Part shown: in pieces, positions 32,686-44,927 of the stretch
How the letters are laid out: every line of letters starts with the position of its first letter
Position numbering within the stretch: position 1 is the first letter of the stretch
The notes under the pieces: generated by a model
The model's input: only the letters and a program-made list of their open reading frames with translations
Told to the model about the DNA's origin: nothing
The model's database searches: none
Program-made: the position numbers and the translations under genes
Source of the DNA: Mesostigma viride
Lineage: Eukaryota > Streptophyta > Mesostigmatophyceae > Mesostigmatales > Mesostigmataceae
DNA length: 54,406 nt
Assembly (NCBI GenBank): GCA_009746045.1
Contig: RPFO01000459.1
Span: forward strand, 20,001 to 74,406
Reading direction: 5' to 3'

Positions 32686-33805
32686 AATTGAGTTTAGCTC
32701 GGTCGACCCACCAATGTAAAACTAGTGCCAGCTTCCAAGTTCCTCTGCTAAGATCACCCTCGTATGGCAGCCTTGAATTCAGTGATATAAAAAAAGACGA
32801 GCTCACACTTCATATCTTCAATGCACATAAAGTTTCCGTGGGTATACTAACCAAAGCAGACCACCGGGAACAACAATTTTAGGGAGTGCAATACCAACGT
32901 GTCGCCTAGACGCCCACCAGTCCTGCCTGTTCGCGTGGTTTTGTACACGTTTCCAAGGTGACATGTGCGTGCATCAGCGTCGGCCATGATTTGTACGCAG
33001 CGACGTCGTTAGTCGTTACGTCATTTACGTGACACACTGTAGAGTAGGTTACGCAACACGTGACACACTGTACTGTACCTCTAGAACCTAGTCGTAAATA
33101 ACGCGACATTGAGGGCGTCGTACAGTACTGTACACTGTAAGCTACGTACAGTTTGGCGCTCATCCATTCACCGGCGGGCCCTTTCGGAGGGCCCCACGTT
33201 AGATCTGCCAAACTGCCCCGCTCTAGCCACGCCAAGGGGAAGCCTACTACTTGGAAAAAGGCCCTTCCAGGTTAGACTTCACACTTCCTCTGCCGTCGTC
33301 CGTCTTGCGTTGGGCGGCTGGGTTTTAACTTCGTATGACCGTACACCGTTGCTGGCACGCAGCAAAACCTGCAGCAACCAGGAATGCATGCTCGCTCGTT
33401 GCCTCTCGTCGCAAGGTTTGCTGGCCTTGGTGCCCGCACTTTTTAAGGCACAGGGGCGGAAGCAAGGCCCGAGGCCGGAGGGCAAACAGCTGTGAAACCT
33501 GTTGTTTCCTGCGGTGGCGAGGAATGCGCCCATGTCATTTACGTGCAGGGTTTAGCTAGGGTCGTACCCCCGCAGAAACCACGTTGGGGCGTAGCCGGCT
33601 CAGGCTTTGAGCTTTTGCCAACGGCCGAGTGAAGAAGGTAGGCGAGTCACATTTACCGCGGTAGCGTTCTGTTTAGACTGCGAGGTCTTGGTTCCCGCGG
33701 ACAGCAGGTTTTGCTTAGGTATTGAATTTTCGATCTATCTATTCTTTGCATCGGATTCCTGTTGTTTTCGACGCTTTGTACAGGGCATCTTCCAGTAGCA
33801 CCACC
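32686..33805. promoter_or_regulatory. Shared upstream region of the divergent MCTS1 and 7TM genes
   Basis: About 1.1 kb separates the two divergent start codons. Short frames here show no domain. A stretch rich in TACGTCA/ACGTGACAC motifs occurs at 33000-33075 (GTTACGTCATTTACGTGACA), with TACAGTACTGTAC palindromes at 33065-33140. These could be promoter elements; that is inference only. Confidence 0.3.
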
Positions 33806-36800
33806 ATGACGCCCAGGGGGGCCCTTCTCGCAAGCGGGGCCACGATAGTGTTGCTGTTGGCGTGTCTATCGCCCGCACAATGCGCCGTCCACACATACAA
33901 TAATGATTTCTTTTACTCGGTTGGGGATGCGTACATCTATCGCGGAGGTCGAGAGGGCATGTTCGGCTCGAAATCTGAAGCCACGGATGAATGGGGCAAC
34001 GTTGCACGAGGGGTTGCGAATGGGAAGTCCTACATCAGGTGCGGTGTAAACCATGGTTAGACGCGCGTGCAAGCCTGTCGTATTGGCGCGCAGTTTGCCA
34101 TTTCAGGGTGACATGTCTTCCTTCAGGCACGTGGCTCTGTAGGCATCTTGCTATATGCACCCCTGCTATATGCACCCCATGTGTGTGGAAGTAACGTCAG
34201 TGGGTTGTTCCATTAGGCGTTTTGCCAGAGTTCGTTACAATGCGGTGCTGGCACTTCCTTTTGGAGAATGTGCCTCCATGCCTTGGGCCCACAAAGAGCA
34301 TGGGTGGGGCAAACCTAATCTCAAGTTTATAGCATGCAGAGCAATCGTGAAATGATAGCTTAGAGAGCAACCATGGCGTACGTGAGGTGTTTGGGTGACC
34401 TTATGCCTAGAGAGCTTAACATCATCTCAATGCGAGCAGTTTAGGGCCCTTCTTGCAGCCACTAGCGCCCTGGCATGGGGTGCCCTGGCTGGTCATGCCG
34501 TGGGGATTGCTATCCCCTGGCTGGAACTTGACCCATGCTGCGCACACTTGGCTCCTGCCACGCGTAAGGCGAGACCACGCAAATTGCACCCCAGACAGTC
34601 AAACTGTGCTCCCCTGCGGTCAAACTGTGCCCCCCTGCATTCAGTCGTGTCCGTAGCACCGTAGTCTGCGCTGTTTATAGCACCCATTTGCCCGTAGCAA
34701 AACCTAGGTGTTGAAGGGGTCAACACCTATATGGGATAGCCCACAAAGGTGCATGCCAAGAAAAACTGGCCAGTGCCCTTGCCCATTGCTCCCTTCCTCT
34801 CTGCTTGTTTGGCCAGGAGGAAAAGGCATGGCTGCCTCGCTGCATGGCAGCAGTTTTTACTTTCTGACCCCCTTGGTCTACCTCGCCCAAATCCCCTGCT
34901 TTTGCACCACTGTTTTCCGCTCCTCTTTCTGTCCTCGTGCGCCTGCGGGATGGTCCGCCCATATTCACGAAAAGACTTAGCCTTTGAAGTGCTTTGGGAG
35001 GGTATTGGATGCACGCATTGGCTCTGGCTAGCCACTTGTGCTCGCAGAGGTAGCCTCTATTCAGATGAAAGACAGTCACCTTGAGTGAGGCGCGGCGCAC
35101 TCTCCCGTCTCAGGCTGCATATGCACGCAGCCTCCCCCTGCCGCGTGCCACCTGTCATGGGTCTCCCTTTCGGTGTCCCCCGCTCCCACCACGCACATCC
35201 CGTCCCCCCACGCTCCCTGGCTCCCTCCACCACGCGCTCTCTTTTCATTGTCCCTCCATCCCTTTGTTCCCTGCCTTGACGCTGCGCCACCCATCCCCCT
35301 GCCTCGACTGGCCCTCATGTGATTGTCATCCACGTGTAGCGTGTGCTAATCTGAAACGGGATCCGCCTGACCCATGCCTGTCACCGGGGTACAGGGCTGC
35401 TCTCGTGAACTGCGTGCCCATGCCATGCCGTTGCCCGTCGTGCCGCGTGCCTTCCATCTGCCCCCTCTCGATCCACTCATGAAGCACGTATACTCCTTTC
35501 ACTCCATTCACTCCATTCGCTCGTTTCGTGTCCTCGATCCACGCCTCACTTGGAAACCCGCGCGCGCGCGTGCGTGCATGCACCTATGCACATGCATATC
35601 CAGGTACATGCATGTGCATGCATTCACATCCATGCGGCCGCGCATGTGGCGGGATCCACGGTGCCTCGCGGCGGGTTCAGGATAGGGGCCCTCCAGGTGT
35701 CCGCCCGTTTGCTTTGTTACTCCCTCAACCCCGTCACCCCTGCTTGCACACAACCATTGTTTGCACCCCTCGCTGGTGCTGTTGTTCCTTGTCCTGCCCC
35801 CCATTACCCCCCGATCACCCCCCCATTACCCCCCTCCCTTTCCCCATCACCTCCTCCCCCTCCCCCCCGTCACCCCTTCCTCCCCTTCCCTCGAATCCCT
35901 CCACATCCTTCATCCCCCTGTCCCCCCTATTCACCCTATATATAGACCCCCATCCGACCCGACCGTCTCCTTGGCCTCCCCCGCTCGGCAATCGCGTGGC
36001 GTGCGCCAATTTTTCCTTCCCCATTCCACTACCCCTGTCGAATGTTCCCCTCTCCGTCCCCTTGTGTATTGTTCTATTTTTTTTTCCCTTCACAATTTCC
36101 CCCTTTGCTCCTCCCTCCCCGCAGGTTCAGCCGCGTTGAGTTTGAGCGCCCGCTCTCCGTCGCGCAAGAGTACGGGACCCTGGATGGCGACACGGGTCTC
36201 GTGCAGGCAGTCGTGTTTGAGGTGAACGACCGTGACCGCATCGGCTACAGCGTCGACGGCGTCTCGCGCCGCTACTGCTGCACCAAGGAGCTGGTCGCCA
36301 AGACCAAGTGCTTCCCGGGGCAGCTGATTGTGCAGCCCAAGGTGGGCGACGTCGAGTGGCCGTGGCAGACCAAGATCTACTTTATCGACAATGACACCAC
36401 CACGTATGCGGTGGACGAGGCGGTCACTATAACCGAGACGGGCATGTACTATCTCTGGTTCGTGATCTGTGACCCAAACCTCGCGGGCGTGCGCGTGGGC
36501 GGGATGACGAGCTGGAAGAACCCGATGGGCTACCTGCCAGGGATGATGGCGGCCAACCTGCCCTTCTACGGCGTCATGTCGCTCCTGTACCTGGGGCTCG
36601 GTTTCCTGTGGTTCCTCCAGGTGCGTGCCGATATTTATGGATAGAAGTAGACATAGATATATATATTAAGGCGGAATCTCAGATTTGGGCAGCTAGCATT
36701 TTCACGTTTGTCGCTTTCCTACGACAATGTAAGATCGGTTGATATTAGTTAGTTTCGGCTACGTCCTCTAGGTTTGTACGTCACACTACAACCAGATTCC

Positions 36801-39800
36801 AGCCGTGGTCACCCTGCCTACTTCGGCGATACTAGAATATCGAGAGGTCCGTGCGTAGTACTCCTGCGCACTTACCTCTAATGGTGAGTCATCTTCTATA
36901 GATTCAGCAATATCGAACATATTGGCACCCCTCTCCGATAAAGAGGTTTTTCGCAGTTGGGCTGTTTAGAAACGTTAAGTGAGATGCCTTCGGATCAGGA
37001 GACTCACACAGCCGCGAAATCATGCCAAAGGGCCTATGTTCGATTCCTTGCTGGTAGCTTCTAGGCTTTCTTTCTTTCTGTGGTCCGCGGAATCTCAGAT
37101 TTGGGCAGCTAGCGTTTTCACGTTTGTTGCTTTCTGACGACAATATATTAAGGGTGTAGATATAGATTAAGGATATCTATATCTGTATAGCGAGATGTGC
37201 TCCCACGTGGCTTTGGTTTGCTTTTCCGTTGCCGTCTATGTTTCGCTTGCTTGCTTGTTTTTTTGGTTTGTCTTGTTATTTTTTTTGTTTGTTTGTAGCC
37301 ATGCACCGTCATCCACAGCTTCCCTCTTGTGACCCAGCCACGGCAAGGTGCTTTATTCTGGTTGTTGCGCCCGCATGTGCCTTCCCCCAAAACTTGCGAT
37401 CCCTCTCCCCCATGTCGGCCACCCAACCTCAACGATTCTCAGTTCACCGGTATCACCGCACCCCAACCAACCAATGCACCCACCAACCATCCCTGCTCCC
37501 TCTACGCATGCACCGTGTGCCCACCCACCACCTCCCCCCCGCCAGTGCTTACACCACGACTCTTTCTCGTCCTCACACATCTCATCCCGACCTTGCTGCT
37601 CGCATCCCCCTTCTTCCTTCCCCCCCCCCCCCCCCCCCCACAGTACCTGCGCCACTGGCGCGACATCCTGCCGCTCCAGAACTACATCACCGCCGTGCTT
37701 GCGCTGGGCATGATCGAGATGGCCACCTGGTACTTTGACTACGTCAACTTCAACACGACGGGCTTCCGCCCCGTGGGCAACACGCTGTGGGCGGTCGCCA
37801 TCGGCAGCGTCCGCAAGACCGTTGCCCGCATGCTCCTCCTCGTCGTGTCCATGGGGTACGGCGTCGTCCGGCCGGCGCTGGGTGGCCTTAAGTCCACGCG
37901 GGTGGTCGCTCTGGGTCTCCTGTACCTTGCGGCCACATGCACGCTCGACATCATGACGAATGTCGGCGCGATCGACGATCTCACGTCGTCCACGCGCATA
38001 TTCTTGGTGCTGCCAGTCGCCATCCTGGACGCGGTGTTCATCCTGTCCATCTTCACGTCGCTGTCCAAGACGCTCGCCCAGCTGCAGGTGGGTTGATACA
38101 TTTTTCAATGATGGCGTGTTGACATGTGTGTTGCAGCGGCAGGTGGGCGCGCCGGTAACAGCGGGTGGGTGGGTGGGTGGGTGGATGGGTGGGTGGGTGG
38201 GTGGGTGGGTGGGGGGGGGGGGTGGGGTGGGGTGGGGGTGGGGGGTGGGGTGGGGGGGGTGGATCGGTGGATGGGTGAATGGGTGGATGGATGGATGGAT
38301 GGATGGATGGATGGATGGATGGATGGGTGACTGGGTGGATGGATGGATGGGTGGGTGGGTGGGTGGGTGGGTGGGTTGGTGGGTGGGTGGGTGGGTGGGT
38401 GGGTGGGTGGGTGGGTGGGTGGGTGGGTGGGTGGGTGGGTGGGTGGGTGGGTGGGTGGGTGGGTGGGTGGGTGGGTGGGTGGGTGGGTGGGTGGGTGGGT
38501 GGGTGGATGGAGTCGCAGCAGGCGCGGCTTCAGGTGGGTAACTGGTTGAGAGCGGGATAGCGCAGGTGGGCATGTTAGTAGCAGCGGAAGGGTATACCGG
38601 ATCTTAGGTGGGTATGTAATACTCCTATGTAAGTAGCGCTCGTACACAGACAACGTCGCCCGCCTGTATCGATGAGACGACCAGCACAGGCTTTAGTACT
38701 GAAGTATAGTGACCATGGTATCGATGAGACGACCAGCACAGGCCAACAATGTGTAGAATCAGGACCGTGGTAGCTCTAAGTCTCTATGTGCGTATATAGA
38801 GAGAGACTGAAGCGATCACGGTCCTGATTCTCCATATTGTTTGCCTGCGCTGGTTGTCCCCTTGATATGTAATGGTGTGCGCAGCCAGTGCTATTTTGTT
38901 CATGATGTGTAAGACATGAAGAACATGCCGGTCCCATGTCGCAGCCACAAGTACGCATCGTCGTGTGCGCAGGAAAGTGGTATGGCACGCCGGCACCAGC
39001 CATGAGGAATGATCCTGTTAAGCACAGCATCTCAAAGGGCATCATGCGGTGGGTGGGGAGTGCTTTGGCGGTTCTAAGATGCCGTTTCCCACAGTTTGGG
39101 GGCAGGTCTTGTTGCATCGCACGTTGCACGACGACAATCGGTGGCATGCCCCACGCCATCCTTCTTCCTGTCCTCTCTGCAGCATAGCCCGGCCTCTCCC
39201 TGGTGCCTTGCCGCTGCATTTTCTGGCATGTTTAGGTGATCACATTTGACATAACCAACCGTTTCTGATCTCACAGCGGTCTGTTTATCCTTCTCTTTCC
39301 GTCTGCCCCCACCTCCACCCCCCGCTTTTCGGTGCTTTGAATGGCTTCACTTGGCACCATTCGTGGCCACAGACGCGCCGCCAGGGCGCCAAGCTGGAGC
39401 TGTACCGGCGGTTTACTAACATGCTGGCGGTGGCCGTGTTCATCTCCATCGCGTGGATTGTGTATGAGGTGAGCTCAGGGTGGGCAGTAAGGTGTGTGTG
39501 GGGGGGGGGGGGCTTAGGGTATACAGTAGGGGGAGGGGATACATCAGGGGGTGGGCTTGCAGTGCGGGGTGTAGAAGGGAGCGGGCAGGCCGTGGGCGGG
39601 CGGGCGGGCGGGCAGGCATTGGGCAAATGGTAAGGTGATTGCAAGAACGGATGAAGGGGGGCCATATTCGAGGCACAACGACACGGGCAGATGTGTGGCA
39701 CCATGCCCGCCTGGACCTTTGGCACTTGCGTGGCGATGTGAAGAGGGTTTGACGATGCGCACGTGAAAAGGGGAGCAGCTGTGGTGATTGTTGGCACAGG

Positions 39801-41506
39801 CTGCGCTGAGCAGGCTCTGCGTGTTCTATGCCTGCGGTGCTATGTTTGTTTGCATGCACCTGTCAAGGTATGCGCAGGTGGGGGCGTCCTGCCCTATCGG
39901 TGGCGTGTTTGCGCCATGCGATTAGTATTGTGCCAGGCTTATGCCAGCCGACAGGGTGCAGTGTGCCTGGAAGCTTTGTAATTTTTTCTTTCACGGGCCA
40001 TGAAAGGGTGCATCCTCTTGGGCCAGTGTTTGCACCGAAACCAGGACATGCCGGGGGGGGTCACTTGCTCCCCTTGGAGGGTGTTTGTTGATGCACCCCT
40101 TGGAGGGGCACGTGTGCGCTGGTGGAGTTCTGGCATTCGCATCTAGCCTTTTCCTGCCCGCTGGCCTCTTCCTATACCGACTGGGTTTGGCTTGGTTGAT
40201 CCACTTGCACCATTAGTTACAAGCACGTGACTGCGTAAAAGCCCTTGCACCATGTTCTGGGTGATTTGTGGGGGACCGCGAGCGCTCATCGATCACAGTG
40301 GTCCTCGAATCCTTCCTTTGTTTTTCTCACCTGGACGCTCTCTTGTCATTCTTCAGTTTCGTTTTCTTTCTTGATTGTTACTTATTTGCTCGATTGCGCG
40401 CTCGCTCATGTGGCCGCCCCCCCTGCCAGATGTACTTCAAGGTGACGGACCAGTACAATGAGCGGTGGCAGAGCGACTGGATCACCAACGCGTTCTGGCA
40501 CGTGCTCAGCTTTGCGATGATCTGCATCATCTGCCTGCTGTGGGCGCCCGTCACCAACGCTACGCGGTCAGTACACGTGGCAGCTGCTCGCGTATATATG
40601 TGACATTACTAAGTGTAGAGCATAGCATGTGGGATGTCTCGGAGGAGGTTACTTGGGTGCTGCAGATAGATCGTGCCCGGATGCTTAGGACTCTGAAATA
40701 TTGGGCAAGCACTAGTGCCTGTGCACGTCATCCCCGTATGCAGGTAGTAACTGAACAAGCGACTTGCGTTGCACGCTGAGCGATTCGCGGCACACCCCGC
40801 TCCTGGAACAGACTTTTCACACTGGCAGCTCATGGTCTCTCTCGCCTGTTGGTCATGTTAATAACATGAGGATTGATGCTCCTTGTCCAGTGGTTCCCAT
40901 GGTTTGGTTTAGGCCCTTGTTAGTATAGGTTTGTCGGCCAGATAGCCCCACCCGAGAGGACCGCTTGGGTGGTTCTGATCGGCTGCCTGGGAGGGAGGTG
41001 ACCTCGTTGAAATGACCCATGTTCCCTACCTGGCTTCGGCCCCATGCATTTGGGAGGGTCCAGTTTCGACAAGGCTTTTGTTATTTTTTATGTTTGAGCA
41101 GCCGAGCTGCTTTTGGAAGCCCTAGCATGCGTCTGCTAGCTTTTGCGTCCTAGCATGTGTTTCCACCTTTCTGTCATGGGTTGTGGATGAAGGGGAACTC
41201 TAGATCCAATTGGTGTCCCTCGGTTTCCTCACGGCTGGCCTTGCTCACCGTCTTCCCTGCATATCCTGTTGCTGCTTCTTGGATTTGACCCGCATCCTTG
41301 TCCTCGTCGGCCTGTCCTTGGTCCCTGTGCGGTGCAGGTATGCGTACTCGGATGATGCGCCTGAGGAGTATGACGAGGAGGAGGGCCAGAACCTGAAGAG
41401 CAGCGTGGACGCCGAGCCCGCCAGCAAGGCGGAGGGCAAGAAGCCGGTCAACACGGATGTGTTCAGCATAGACGATGAAGGGGAGGGTGAGGGGAAGATG
41501 GAGTAA
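33806..41506 (+). CDS. Lung 7-TM receptor family protein (GPR107/CAND-type), six exons
   Basis: Exons 33806-34038, 36125-36620, 37644-38087, 39373-39468, 40430-40566 and 41338-41506 join in frame (524 residues). Donors are GTGCGG, GTGCGT, GTGGGT, GTGAGC and GTCAGT, and all acceptors are CAG. The protein has a signal peptide ([15 protein letters not shown]) and a lumenal domain to about residue 225. Seven transmembrane helices follow, beginning [18 protein letters not shown], with the family hallmarks [40 protein letters not shown] and YNERWQ. It ends in an acidic cytosolic tail (EEYDEEEGQ). Plant relatives are called candidate GPCRs; animal GPR107/108 act in Golgi/endosome traffic. Which role applies here is not shown. 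The Kozak context is good (CACCATGAC). Introns hold repeats, including a TSD-flanked element. One acceptor tract is about 20 consecutive C. Confidence 0.92.
36661..37152. mobile_element. 472-bp element with terminal direct repeats and 10-bp target-site duplication
   Basis: Two 56-bp direct repeats (36671-36726 and 37087-37142, starting GCGGAATCTCAGATTTGGGC and ending ACGACA, 52/56 identical) bound a unit flanked on both sides by ATATATTAAG (36661-36670 and 37143-37152). The interior has GGCACCCCTCTCCGATAAAG, GATCAGGAGACTCAC and a box B-like GTTCGATTCC, shared with repeats at 24838 and 3650. It lies in intron 2 of the seven-transmembrane gene. It has no coding capacity, so it is a non-autonomous retroelement. 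Confidence 0.6.
38163..38513. repeat. (GGGT)n/(GGAT)n array in the 7TM gene intron 3
   Basis: About 350 bp of GGGT and GGAT units, with a G-rich irregular segment at 38209-38260. It lies between the exons ending at 38087 and starting at 39373. WVGG/HPPT frames are artefacts. Confidence 0.95.
38665..38870. repeat. Short direct and inverted repeats in 7TM intron 3
   Basis: GTATCGATGAGACGACCAGCACAGGC occurs twice (about 38666 and 38719). AATCAGGACCGTGG at 38757-38770 is inverted at about 38814-38828. The end CGCTGGTTGTCCCCTTGATA matches the dispersed family near 6950, 7330 and 7510. Confidence 0.65.
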
Positions 41507-42884
41507 GCGTGTGCAGGGATAGAAATAGCTTATCATGTGTACCGATTCCGCGGGGTTGTAGCAGCTTTCCAGAAACATGATGTCGATCACGACCTCTCAC
41601 GAAGATTTTTCCACAGCAATCTGAATCATGCAGGGGTGGAGTCCCAGTGTATTTGGTGCCTTTGCTGCTGTACATGTCGGACGTGGATGGGCTCAGAACA
41701 GGCAGGCATCGTGGATGCACGTGAAAGGGAAGAGTACAGCTGGCGCTTTGTGAAACTCATGTAAATTTTTTGAGACAGAAAGTGCACGGTGGCATGTGAT
41801 CCAGGAGTCTGTTGAAGTGGTTCCTGCCGCCTAGATGCAAGCCCATTTGGTATTCATGGGGTGCGCTTCTGGGCTTACGGCAGGTTTTGAAGTCAGGTAA
41901 AAACTTCGCTACATGCATGGTGATGCGTTATAGTCACGTGGTTGGTAATTGATCAGCATGGTGGCATTGACGCTGAGCATGCGTGCCCAGTTTAAAATTA
42001 ATAAATATTCTTTTTGAATTTGAGAATTAGATCCGGCCTGAATTACTGCAGCTCTGGATTCACTGCACACAGCCACATCTATTAACCCGTGTTTTTTTAC
42101 AACGCGATGTATCGCGTTGTAGGGTTAGAACGCGATGTATCGCGTTGTAATCTGACACGCGGCAGGCACAGTAGATTCGAGATTTTCGGTCTGAAACTCG
42201 GTGGACGGCCTCCTTACATCCCGTAGAACTCAAGAAAAAATCCTGGTATTTTTTGGATTTTTTTTGTGACAGCTGCAAAACAAATATGTACCACTGAAAT
42301 CAGGCATTTTCGCGGGACGAAGGTGAAGACGACGGCGATGGCGGCAGGTAGATCTCGCCAGTTTTCGCGCGAATTTCAGTGGCTGTTGGGTGGCACGACC
42401 ATGATGATGCGTTCAAAGGTTGATAACTAGGTTTCTACGAGTTTGTTGAGGTACTGGGGCAAAGGAAACGTAGATTTTTGCAGTTTCTCACCCAACTTTC
42501 ATGCGGAAACCCTGGAAACCGGCATACGTATTATTACGGCAAGACTCGGGTCTGCTGCGGCACCATGCTTGGTATTTCCATGGTGTTTCGACTTCTTAAC
42601 ACATGCTTTTTCATTCCGAACGCCCGGACTCTCGGCTAAACCGAGATTTGTGCAGACTTTTATTGGGTAGCTCCGGGCATGATGGTGCCTGCAAATGGCG
42701 TGACCGTGGCTATTGCTACGGTATGCTGTATTTTCCTGGAAATGGCCTCTGCCACCGGCTCAATAGTGCTTGCAGGCGTAAGTATATCGTGTATCTACCT
42801 AGTTTCTGCCAGTTTTCCACTTATTTATACCGACCTCTGACCAGCCTCTCTAAGACCGCCATCCTACTCGACGTTGCTTGCATG
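41507..42884. other. 3' flank of 7TM gene and boundary to virus-like block
   Basis: No gene is recognised. The left part should be host 3' UTR. Around 42000-42300 the sequence is AT-richer with poly-T runs and contains two CGCG palindromes (annotated separately). The last virus-like coding frame ends at 42885, so any host/element boundary lies in this interval. No target-site duplication could be identified because the other end is outside the window. Confidence 0.4.
42099..42146. repeat. Two tandem palindromes (AACGCGAT-GT-ATCGCGTT)
   Basis: ACAACGCGATGTATCGCGTTGT at 42099-42120 is a perfect 10-bp stem with a 2-nt loop. AACGCGATGTATCGCGTT at 42129-42146 repeats an 8-bp stem. They are separated by AGGGTTAG. 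A TTAACCCG precedes them at about 42082. Confidence 0.9.
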
Positions 42885-44840
42885 TCAGCCATATATAGCA
42901 TTTCCCCCACCCGACGCGGTGAACGACATAGAGAGGACGTAATTGGTGACCGTGTTAAACCAATTGACCGCGTCGGACGTGAAAGATGTAACCGTCCCAG
43001 CAGCATTACGGGTCTCGACCTTCATCGCTCCTCCAGTGGCGGTGTATAGCCTAAAGTACGGGTATGGCGCGACAGTCGTCTGCTCGATACCGAAGAAGTT
43101 GTAATTGTTAAGAAGGAGGCCCGCAAGGGTATATTTGGCGCTGAGTTCAATGTTGTTTTGGCTGAAGTCCAGCAGGTCGGTGGGGATGGGCGTGTTGACG
43201 GTGTTGTAGAAGAAGGAAACCCTGGCGTTTTGGTTAGATCCAGCCTGCATGGTCACACCACCGTTCGCGATGTTGGCGCCTTGACCGCATTGGGCATAAA
43301 TCCCGTTGCTGATCGTGTTTGCCACCGTCGATGCGCTGCCTGTCGTGGTAAAGGGAAAGTCCATAACGCTCTCGAACACCGTCTGCTTACCCAGGTTGAC
43401 CGCCTTGTCAGCGATCTCCAGCTTCCCACTGGCGTTGGTGCTGTCGATCATGCCCGCCACACGCAGGTTGCCGCCCACCACCGTGTTGCCCGTGCTAGTA
43501 ATACTGCTGGCGCCTGCAACCGCCCCCGACACCGTGAGCGCGCCCGTGACGGCCACCGTGCCGCTCGCGCTGGTCAGCTCCAGATTGCCCGCCGAGGTCG
43601 TCACCTTGCCGCTGCCGCCCGCAGTGCTGGTCAGGGTCAGGTCCTTGGCGACCGCCACGCTGGAGCTGCCGGTGCTGATGCTGTTGTTAGTCACAGTGAT
43701 GCCGCCCACGTCCACACGGTTGGCCACCGCCCCCGCGGAGGTCAGAGAGAGCGTGCCGCTGCTGGTGGTGATGCCCGCGGTCTTCACCTTCACGCCGTCG
43801 ATCACCACCGACCCGGTGCCGTTGGACGAGAGCGTCAGGTCCGCGTTGGCCACGTTGTTGCTGATGCCCGAGGTCTTCACCTTCACGTTGTCCAGGAGCA
43901 CGGAGCCGGTGCCGTTGCTGGCCAGGGTCAGGTTGCCGTTGCCCGTAGAGGTCGACACCGACGCGTCCGTCACCGTGACCCCGCCCACCTGGAGCGCGTT
44001 AGTGGAAGCGCCGCCCGAGCTCAGCGCCAGCGCGCCGGTGGAAGTGGTCACCGCGCCGCCCTTCACGCGCACGTTGTCCATCGCCACCGAACCCGTGCCG
44101 TTGGGGGAAAGCGTCAGGTTGGCGTTGGCGGTGACCGGGGCGACGGAGGCGTCGGTGACCGTCACGCCGCCCACCTGGAGCGCGTTCGAGGCCGCGCCGC
44201 CAGAGCTCAGCGCCAGCGTCCCCGGGCGGAGTTGGTGAAGATGACGTCCTCGATCTGCACGGTGCCGGCGGCGGAGGTGAGCTCCAGAGGTCCCGAGGCG
44301 GTGCTGACGACGCCGTCGGTGAAGGTGACGCTCTCGACCTGCACGGTGCCGGACTCGGCGGTGAGGGCGAGGGTGCCGGAGGAGGTGCTGACGGTGTTGT
44401 CTGTCAGCTTGACGCCCTCCACCAGGACGGAGGAGGTGGCGCCGGCGGCGAGGACCAGGTTGACGTCGGTGGCGGGCGCCATCTGGTTGTCGGTGAATAC
44501 GACGTCCTCCACCCGCACGCTCTGGGCGGCGCTGAGGGACATGACGTTGTTGTTGGTGGCGATGGCGCTGTTGTTGAAGGTGAGGTCCTGGATCTTGGGC
44601 GTGCCGGAGAAGGTGAACTCGCCGACGGTGAGCTTGCCGGTGATGTTGGTGTCTCCGATGACGTTGACGATCTTGGTGGCGTGGGAGCCGGATCCCCCGT
44701 TGGGCTTGATGACGATCCGCTCCTGCGCCTGGACTGTCAGGTCCTTGACGGTGGCGCTGCCGGAACTGTCGCCCATGATCTCATTGGTGAGCATGCGGCG
44801 GACCTTGGACGCCCCGAGGTTCTCGCACAGAGTCGCCATG
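42885..44840 (-). pseudogene. Repetitive beta-rich fibre protein, one frameshift
   Basis: Reading runs from ATG at 44840-44838 to a stop at 42885, about 650 codons, with one shift near 44220-44228 (CGTCCCCGGGCGG) that breaks the frame. After the short N-terminus (MATLCENLGASKVRRMLTNE) the protein is built of ~20 and ~40-residue units rich in Val, Thr, Ser and Asn. Examples are GGVTVTDASVSTSTGNGNLT and LTLSSNGTGSVVIDGVKVKT. A non-repetitive C-terminal domain of about 180 residues follows. Such repeats form beta-helical fibres in phages and large algal viruses. A virion surface fibre is inferred. CTGTACA lies about 20 nt upstream of the start. The repeats themselves could promote unequal exchange. 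Confidence 0.65.
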
Positions 44841-44856
44841 GTGTTCGCGTGTATAC

Positions 44857-44864
44857 TGTACACA
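44857..44864 (-). promoter_or_regulatory. CTGTACA-type motif upstream of fibre gene
   Basis: CTGTACAC on the plus strand (GTGTACAG on the coding strand) lies 17-24 nt before the fibre start codon and is preceded by a T-rich tract. The same core occurs before three other genes of the block (see findings). Confidence 0.35.
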
Positions 44865-44927
44865 GAGAAAAAAAAAGGATCCCGGAGCGCACACAAAATG
44901 GCGGGTGTAGGGTAGATATACAGAGGG

